DNA of 64,000 bases, taken from the NCBI RefSeq assembly GCF_008692035.1, contig NZ_VTFG01000001.1, forward strand, positions 3,597,501-3,661,500, in the 5' to 3' direction. This document shows positions 56,050 to 64,000 of the stretch, piece by piece. The notes under the pieces were generated by a model. That model had not been told where the DNA came from and made no database searches. It saw nothing but the letters and a program-made list of their open reading frames with translations. The DNA comes from Pseudomonas marginalis (GTDB lineage Bacteria; Pseudomonadota; Gammaproteobacteria; Pseudomonadales; Pseudomonadaceae). Position numbers and translations under genes: made by a program. Within the stretch, counting starts at the first letter, position 1; every line of letters begins with the position of its first letter.

Positions 56050-58047
56050 TTAGTCTTCCAGCAGCTCTTCAGCCTGACCCAGGATGTTTTCCAGGGTGAA
56101 ACCGAACTCTTCGAACAACGCTGGCGCCGGCGCCGACTCACCGTAGGTGGTCATGCCGATCACGCGGCCTTCCAGGCCCACGTACTTGTACCAGTAGTCG
56201 GCGTGCGCCGCTTCGATGGCGATACGCGCGCTGACCTGCAACGGCAGCACCGATTGCTTGTAGCCGGCGTCCTGGGCCTCGAACACGCTGGTGCACGGCA
56301 TGGACACAACGCGCACGTTACGGCCTTGGGCAGTCAGCTTGTCGTACGCCTGAACGGTCAGGCCCACTTCGGAACCGGTGGAGATCAAAATCAGCTCCGG
56401 CTCGCCGATGCAGTCCTTGAGCACGTAGCCGCCACGGCTGATGTCGGCGATCTGCGCGTCGGTACGCACCTGGTGTTGCAGGTTCTGACGGGAGAAGATC
56501 AGCGCCGAAGGGCCGTCCTTGCGCTCGATCGCGTGCTTCCAGGCCACCGCGGATTCCACCGCGTCGGCTGGGCGCCAGCAATCCAGGTTCGGCGTGGTAC
56601 GCAGGCTGGTCAGTTGTTCGACCGGCTGGTGCGTCGGGCCGTCTTCGCCGAGGCCGATGGAGTCATGGGTGTACACATGGATCACGCGCTTCTTCATCAG
56701 CGCAGCCATACGTACGGCATTGCGCGCGTACTCCATGAACATCAGGAAGGTCGCGCCGTAAGGCACCAGGCCGCCGTGCAGGGACACGCCGTTCATGATG
56801 GCGCTCATGCCGAATTCGCGCACGCCGTAGTACATGTAGTTGCCGCTGGCGTCTTCGGCCGAGACACCTTTGCAGCCTTTCCACAGGGTCAGGTTGGAAC
56901 CGGCCAGGTCGGCCGAACCACCGAGGAACTCAGGCAGCAGCGGGCCAAAGGCGTTCAGGGTGTTCTGGCTGGCTTTACGGCTGGCGATGGTCTCGCCCTT
57001 GGCCGCGACTTCGGCAATGTAGGCCGAGGCTTTTTCCGCGAAGTCGGCAGGCAGGTCACCGGCCAGGCGACGCACCAGTTCATTGGCCAGCTCAGGGAAT
57101 TCGGCGGAGTAGGCAGCGAAACGCTGATCCCACTCGGCTTCGGTGGCCAGGCCTTTTTCCTTGGCATCCCATTCGGCGTAGATGTCGGCCGGGATTTCGA
57201 ACGGGCCGTGGTTCCACTTCAGCGCTTCGCGGGTCAGGGCGATCTCAGCGTCACCCAATGGGGCGCCGTGGCAGTCTTCCTTGCCTTGCTTGTTCGGCGA
57301 GCCGAAGCCGATGGTGGTCTTGCAGCAGATCAGGGTCGGCTGCGCGCTCTTGCGGGCGGTGTCGATGGCAGTCTTGATCTCTTCCGGATCGTGGCCGTCG
57401 ACATTGCGGATTACCTGCCAGTTGTAGGCTTCGAAACGCTTGGGGGTGTCATCGGTGAACCAGCCTTCGACTTCGCCGTCGATGGAGATACCGTTGTCAT
57501 CGTAGAAGGCGATCAGCTTGCCCAGGCCCAGGGTACCGGCCAGGGACGCGACTTCGTGGGAAATGCCTTCCATCATGCAGCCATCACCCAGGAACACATA
57601 GGTGTGGTGATCGACGATGTCGTGGCCAGGGCGGTTGAACTGCGCGCCCAGGACTTTTTCAGCCAGCGCGAAGCCTACGGCGTTGGCCAGGCCTTGGCCT
57701 AGGGGACCGGTGGTGGTCTCGACGCCTGGGGTGTAGCCGAATTCAGGGTGACCCGGGGTGCGGCTGTGCAACTGGCGGAAGCTCTTGAGGTCATCGATGG
57801 TGACGTCGTAGCCGGTCAGGTGCAGCAGCGAGTAGATCAGCATCGAGCCGTGGCCGTTGGACAGCACGAAGCGGTCACGGTCGGCGAACGACGGGTTGCT
57901 CGGGTTGTGCTTCAGGTAATCACGCCAAAGTACCTCGGCGATATCCGCCATGCCCATCGGGGCACCGGGATGGCCGCTGTTGGCTTTTTGCACGGCATCC
58001 ATGCTGAGGGCACGAATGGCGTTGGCACGCTCACGACGGCTGGGCAT
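56050..58047 (-). CDS. tktA: Transketolase
   Basis: ATG 58047 gives 665 residues, the usual length; the upstream in-frame part is outside the family. Thiamine diphosphate enzyme: [26 protein letters not shown] at the start, the ThDP motif [35 protein letters not shown], and [19 protein letters not shown] near 470. It exchanges two-carbon units in the pentose phosphate pathway. First gene of the tktA-epd-pgk-fba direction. Confidence 0.96.
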   Translation of the reverse strand: MPSRRERANAIRALSMDAVQKANSGHPGAPMGMADIAEVLWRDYLKHNPSNPSFADRDRFVLSNGHGSMLIYSLLHLTGYDVTIDDLKSFRQLHSRTPGHPEFGYTPGVETTTGPLGQGLANAVGFALAEKVLGAQFNRPGHDIVDHHTYVFLGDGCMMEGISHEVASLAGTLGLGKLIAFYDDNGISIDGEVEGWFTDDTPKRFEAYNWQVIRNVDGHDPEEIKTAIDTARKSAQPTLICCKTTIGFGSPNKQGKEDCHGAPLGDAEIALTREALKWNHGPFEIPADIYAEWDAKEKGLATEAEWDQRFAAYSAEFPELANELVRRLAGDLPADFAEKASAYIAEVAAKGETIASRKASQNTLNAFGPLLPEFLGGSADLAGSNLTLWKGCKGVSAEDASGNYMYYGVREFGMSAIMNGVSLHGGLVPYGATFLMFMEYARNAVRMAALMKKRVIHVYTHDSIGLGEDGPTHQPVEQLTSLRTTPNLDCWRPADAVESAVAWKHAIERKDGPSALIFSRQNLQHQVRTDAQIADISRGGYVLKDCIGEPELILISTGSEVGLTVQAYDKLTAQGRNVRVVSMPCTSVFEAQDAGYKQSVLPLQVSARIAIEAAHADYWYKYVGLEGRVIGMTTYGESAPAPALFEEFGFTLENILGQAEELLED

Positions 58048-58218
58048 CGCTGTTCTCCTGAGGATTTTGAAGAGTGAATGATTAAAAGAAACGGAAAAAA
58101 GGATCGGCATTTTCCCTCAGCCACCGCCTGCGGGCAATGACAGATAGTCACTTGCAGGTGTTTTTCCTGTGCTTTGGGCGGCAATCGCTTGCAGAAACCT
58201 TTAACCGCTTCGTCTAAA

Positions 58219-58241
58219 GGTTATAGCGGCTGCTTATAACC
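58219..58241. promoter_or_regulatory. Imperfect inverted repeat in the tktA-ArsR control region
   Basis: GGTTATA and TATAACC flank nine bases. It is next to the 26-bp palindrome and could be a second regulator site or part of the tktA control region. Confidence 0.4.
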
Positions 58242-58253
58242 GCCACTTATCGA

Positions 58254-58279
58254 CCAATATCAAAACTTTTTGATATTGG
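58254..58279. promoter_or_regulatory. Perfect 26-bp palindrome, operator candidate of the ArsR-methyltransferase protein
   Basis: CCAATATCAAAA-CT-TTTTGATATTGG is a perfect palindrome of 26 bases, 41 bases before the ArsR-fusion start and on the other side of tktA. Its central ATATCAAAA...TTTTGATAT is the length and symmetry expected for an ArsR dimer. Confidence 0.75.
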
Positions 58280-58319
58280 CCTTGCGGGGATACTCACCCG
58301 TCACTAGACTGCTGGCCTT

Positions 58320-59315
58320 ATGAACCTACCCGTGCCCACCCTGCGTCCTGACGACGGCGAAGAGCTGGCAGCCTTGTGCAAGGCCGCTGGCGACCCATTG
58401 CGTCTGAACGTATTGCGCGCACTGACCAACGATTCATTCGGCGTGCTGGAACTGGCACAGATCTTCGCCATCGGCCAGTCGGGCATGAGCCACCATCTGA
58501 AGGTGCTGGCCCAGGCCGACCTGGTCGCCACCCGCCGCGAAGGCAATGCGATTTTCTACCGCCGCGCCCTGCCCCACGCCGACCTGCTCGGCGGCAAGTT
58601 GCACGCGGCCCTGCTTGAGGAAGTGGACAGCCTGAGCCTGCCCCATGACGTGCAGTCACGCATCGGCCAGGTCCATGGGCAACGTGCCGCCGCGAGCCAG
58701 GACTTTTTTGCACGGGTTGCCGAAAAATTTCGCGCCCAGCAGGACTTGATCGCAGGCCTGGCCCAATACCGCGACAGCGTACTGGCGCTGCTGGACAAGC
58801 TGAGCTTCAGTGAAGAAGCGACGGCGCTGGAAGTCGGGCCTGGAGATGGCGGCTTCCTGCCGGAACTGGCCCGCCGCTTTCGGCAGGTCACGGCGCTGGA
58901 CAACAGCCCGGCGATGCTCGAACTGGCACGCCAGCTCTGTGAGCGCGAGGCATTGGGCAATGTCAGCCTGCAGTTGGCTGACGCCCTGAGCAGCACAACG
59001 ATCAAGGCCGACTGCGTGGTGCTGAACATGGTCTTGCACCATTTCGCCGCCCCCGCCGACGCTTTAAAGCAAATGGCCGGGTTGCTGCACCCCGGCGGTA
59101 GCCTGTTGGTTACGGATTTATGCAGCCACAACCAGAATTGGGCCAGGGAGGCCTGCGGTGATCTCTGGTTGGGTTTTGAACAGGACGATCTGGCCCGTTG
59201 GGCCACCGCTGCGGGACTCGTTCCCGGGGAAAGCCTCTATGTAGGTTTACGTAATGGTTTCCAGATCCAGGTCCGCCACTTTCAGCGACCGACTGGCGAC
59301 ACTCACCATCGGTAA
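58320..59315 (+). CDS. ArsR-family regulator fused to a SAM-dependent methyltransferase
   Basis: Product of 331 residues. Residues 1-95 are an ArsR winged helix ([70 protein letters not shown]). Residues 150-331 are a class I methyltransferase: [19 protein letters not shown] carries the SAM motif. Fusions of this type upstream of metK are known in Gammaproteobacteria; a SAH- or SAM-responsive control of methionine genes is a sensible idea, but the ligand is not shown by the sequence. metK follows 19 bases later. Confidence 0.9.
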   Translation: MNLPVPTLRPDDGEELAALCKAAGDPLRLNVLRALTNDSFGVLELAQIFAIGQSGMSHHLKVLAQADLVATRREGNAIFYRRALPHADLLGGKLHAALLEEVDSLSLPHDVQSRIGQVHGQRAAASQDFFARVAEKFRAQQDLIAGLAQYRDSVLALLDKLSFSEEATALEVGPGDGGFLPELARRFRQVTALDNSPAMLELARQLCEREALGNVSLQLADALSSTTIKADCVVLNMVLHHFAAPADALKQMAGLLHPGGSLLVTDLCSHNQNWAREACGDLWLGFEQDDLARWATAAGLVPGESLYVGLRNGFQIQVRHFQRPTGDTHHR

Positions 59316-59334
59316 ATATCAGGAAAACATCGAG

Positions 59335-60525
<1,191 letters not shown>

Positions 60526-60542
60526 TCGCACACGGTACATAA

Positions 60543-60577
60543 AGCCTCGCCGGGTTTGCCCGGCGGGGCTTTTTATT
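60543..60577 (+). terminator. metK terminator
   Basis: AGCCTCGCCGGG-TTTG-CCCGGCGGGGCT hairpin followed by TTTTT. Confidence 0.92.
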
Positions 60578-60738
60578 GCCTGCGGGAGCGCCTTCACATT
60601 TTTTGGATCCAAAGCTTGCAGGCACAATAATGGCCCTCTAGAATCCGCGCCCTCTCGGGCCTTCACCTTATTTTGGATATTGCCCTGCACCCGCCCGGGA
60701 TTCATAAGTGCGCAGGCAATCGAACATTGAGGTTTTTC

Positions 60739-61089
60739 ATGCGCATCTCCACGCTCGCCCCTGCCGCCCTTCTGCTCAGCCTGTTCGCCCTGCCGGCCCA
60801 CGCCGCCGACCTGAGCGCACTGAGTGGCGCCCTGGGCTCCCAGCTGGGTGTCGGCAATTCCGGCGACTGCCAAAAGCAATCCGCAGACCTGCAAACCAAG
60901 ATCGATGCGGCCGAAGCCAGCAAAGACAGCTTGAAAGTGAAGGCCTTCAAAGCAGCGCAGGACCAGATCAACAAAGGTTGTGACAAACTCTCCGAAGCCC
61001 AGGCCAAAGCCGACGCCAAGCAGCAAACCCAGGAAGCCAAGGCTGATAAGCCTGATGCCGTGAAAGCGCTGGGCGGCCTGTTCAAGTAA
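60739..61089 (+). CDS. Small exported Ala/Lys-rich protein
   Basis: ATG 60739 follows TTGAGG; 116 residues with a signal peptide ending AHAADL. The mature part has two cysteines (GDCQKQ and GCDKLSEAQ) and a helical Ala/Gln/Lys-rich end (AKADAKQQTQEAKADKPD). Its motif set (LQTKIDAAEASKDSLKVKAFKAAQDQINKGC) is similar in layout to the DUF1090 protein at 62913. The function is unknown. Confidence 0.7.
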   Translation: MRISTLAPAALLLSLFALPAHAADLSALSGALGSQLGVGNSGDCQKQSADLQTKIDAAEASKDSLKVKAFKAAQDQINKGCDKLSEAQAKADAKQQTQEAKADKPDAVKALGGLFK

Positions 61090-61104
61090 GCCGAAACACC
61101 CGGT

Positions 61105-61134
61105 AAAAAGCCCCGCAGCGTCGGGGCTTTTTTG
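61105..61134 (+). terminator. Intrinsic terminator
   Basis: AAAAAGCCCCG-CAGCGT-CGGGGCTTTTTTG follows the small exported protein gene; the A-tract allows both directions. Confidence 0.88.
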
Positions 61135-61154
61135 TAGGTGAACGGATCATTTAG

Positions 61155-62846
<1,692 letters not shown>

Positions 62847-62912
62847 ACCAGACCCAGCCACCTTTAAATCACAGCAGAATTCACCCTGCTATTTGCGACC
62901 CCGGAGCTCCAC

Positions 62913-63308
62913 ATGAAATTCCTCGCCCCTTTTGCCCTGTTGACCGTCGCAAGCTTCATGGCCACGCCACTGCTCGCCGCCGAAGAAGCCACTCCACTCA
63001 CCGGCTGTGCCGCCAAGCGCCAGGCCATCAGCACCCAGCTCGAACAGGCCAAGGCCCACGGCAACAGCGACCAGCAAGCCGGCCTGGAAAAAGCCCTGAG
63101 CGAAGTCACCGCCAACTGCACGGATGCCGCCTTGAGGAAGGAGCGCGAAAACAAGGTACTCGACGCCAAGCACGAGGTCAGCCGCCGTCAGGCCGACCTC
63201 GACAAGGCGATGAAAAAAGGCGACGCGGACAAGATCAACAAGCGTAAGGACAAACTCGCCGAGTCACGCAAGGAACTGCAGGACGCCGTGGAAGAACTCG
63301 ACCAGTAA
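62913..63308 (+). CDS. DUF1090 family exported protein (YqjC-like)
   Basis: Product of 131 residues with a signal peptide ending PLLAAE. Mature part: two cysteines (TGCAAKRQAIST, TANCTDAALRKERE), then a Lys/Glu-rich helical region (REVSRRQADLDKAMKKGDADKINKRKDKLAESRKELQDAVEELDQ-like). This is the DUF1090 pattern. It lies 66 bases after ligB. The function is not known. Confidence 0.85.
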   Translation: MKFLAPFALLTVASFMATPLLAAEEATPLTGCAAKRQAISTQLEQAKAHGNSDQQAGLEKALSEVTANCTDAALRKERENKVLDAKHEVSRRQADLDKAMKKGDADKINKRKDKLAESRKELQDAVEELDQ

Positions 63309-63314
63309 AACCGG

Positions 63315-63764
63315 TCAGTGGTCGCGAAATTGTTTATGGCAGGCACTGCAGGCATCTTCGACTTTCTGTACGGCAGGCGTAAGGTTGCTGGCCTTGTAGG
63401 GCTGCACCTGGCTGGCGATCACCAACTCACCGGTGGCCGCTTCCAGATCGCGGGCCAGTTGCTGGAACTGCGCCTGTTTTTGCCACACGTCGTCCTTGGC
63501 GCTGGTGTGATCCTCCTCGCGCACACTCGGAAAGTGTTTCCACGGTTCATGGGACAGCGCATCGAGCTTGACCGCGCCCTCGGCGAATTTCGCGCCATCG
63601 AAGGCAATGCGCCCGCGCAACATGCCGCCCAGGTCTTCAGCGGTCTTGAGCATTTGCTTGAAGATCGCCTTGCGCTGGCCCAGGGGCGAATTCGGATCGA
63701 CGCCGCCGCAGGCGGACAGTGCCAGGCAGGCCAACAGCACAAGCGTCATTTTTTTAAAAGTCAT
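63315..63764 (-). CDS. Lipoprotein cytochrome c-type protein (cytochrome c prime-like)
   Basis: Product of 149 residues with a lipobox LALSAC at about residue 14 and a single heme-binding CSACHKQF near residue 142. The helical body with a C-terminal CxxCH is the layout of cytochrome c prime (four-helix bundle). The sequence is close enough in length and motif position; the exact fold cannot be proved here. It is convergent to the DUF1090 gene. Confidence 0.82.
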   Translation of the reverse strand: MTFKKMTLVLLACLALSACGGVDPNSPLGQRKAIFKQMLKTAEDLGGMLRGRIAFDGAKFAEGAVKLDALSHEPWKHFPSVREEDHTSAKDDVWQKQAQFQQLARDLEAATGELVIASQVQPYKASNLTPAVQKVEDACSACHKQFRDH

Positions 63765-63892
63765 GGCGGCTCAGGGTCACGGGAAACGGCGGCCAGTATC
63801 CTCGCCCTGCCCGTAAAGACCAATAGCCCTATTAATAATAAGGGTTGTCCACAGGCGCTAAGGCGCGGGCAATCGCTTCAGGAACCGTTTGT

Positions 63893-64000
63893 ATGAATCT
63901 CACATTGAAACACTTGAGCCGCCGTCTGGCATGGGCTCTGCCGATGATTGCACTGCTGGCAGGCTGTGACGCGGGCAAGGACAGCGGTAAAGACACAGCT
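63893..64000 (+). CDS. N-terminal part of a lipoprotein, cut by the window edge
   Basis: ATG 63893 opens a frame that runs off the window end after 36 residues (MNLTLKHLSRRLAWALPMIALLAGCDAGKDSGKDTA). It has a signal peptide with lipobox ALLAGC and Asp right after the Cys. No family can be named from this part. Confidence 0.7.
   Translation, partial: MNLTLKHLSRRLAWALPMIALLAGCDAGKDSGKDTA

Overview
The window is chromosomal DNA of a Pseudomonas, most likely of the fluorescens group. The evidence is the GC-rich codon use, the dense P. fluorescens-type REP/REPIN hairpins (core GTGGGAGGGGGCTTGCCCCCGAT), and a gene order that I recall for the P. aeruginosa choline/carnitine/glycine-betaine island (dipeptidase-dgcAB-etf, cdhR-caiX-cdhCAB, gbdR, sdaB, cbcXWV, betT-betIBA) and for the metK-ArsR-tktA-epd-pgk-fba cluster. 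No rRNA, tRNA, CRISPR array, prophage or complete insertion sequence was seen.

Layout. 1-5997 (+): end of a type II secretion/type IV pilus-like operon (platform protein end, GspE-like ATPase, three small inner-membrane assembly proteins, a short PilP-like protein, secretin). 6117-13854 (-): dimethylglycine demethylation operon (dipeptidase, DUF5943-like protein, dgcA, dgcB, two electron-transfer flavoprotein subunits). 14076-16142: LprI-like inhibitor, DUF3010-like protein, and a lone AAA ATPase with an AT-rich, repeat-rich upstream region. 16211-22460: carnitine catabolism (cdhR divergent from caiX-cdhC-cdhA-cdhB and a gamma-butyrobetaine hydroxylase-like gene). 22566-29036: gbdR, L-serine dehydratase and the cbcXWV quaternary amine ABC transporter. 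29190-35487: betT divergent from betI-betB-betA. Together these genes import choline, carnitine and betaine, oxidise choline to glycine betaine, convert carnitine to glycine betaine, take dimethylglycine onward, and end with serine to pyruvate. The glycine betaine monooxygenase genes gbcAB are not in the window.

35694-50644 is a set of mostly independent genes: a divergent TldD/TldE pair, an RhlA-like acyltransferase followed by a 14-helix MFS transporter, dbpA, a BaiN-type flavoprotein, a FUSC-family membrane protein, a small solute-binding protein, an ElaA-like acetyltransferase, a winged-helix protein with a YgjP-like metallopeptidase, and a REC-PAS-GGDEF-EAL regulator. A family 7 alginate lyase gene lies divergent to that regulator.

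51725-60525 is central metabolism: fba, two small lipoproteins, pgk, epd and tktA on the minus strand, then an ArsR-methyltransferase fusion and metK on the plus strand behind a perfect 26-bp palindrome. 60739-64000 holds small exported proteins, ligB, a DUF1090 protein, a lipoprotein cytochrome and the start of another lipoprotein.

The most useful leads are two sigma-54-like promoters (gbdR, cbcX), a tandem 21-bp repeat before cbcX, a Cys-to-Ala change in the DgcA cluster motif, the RhlA/MFS pair without a rhamnosyltransferase, the palindrome before the ArsR-methyltransferase gene, and a mosaic of two REP families. Almost everything else looks like ordinary, conserved Pseudomonas gene content; I did not find a clearly new multi-gene system.
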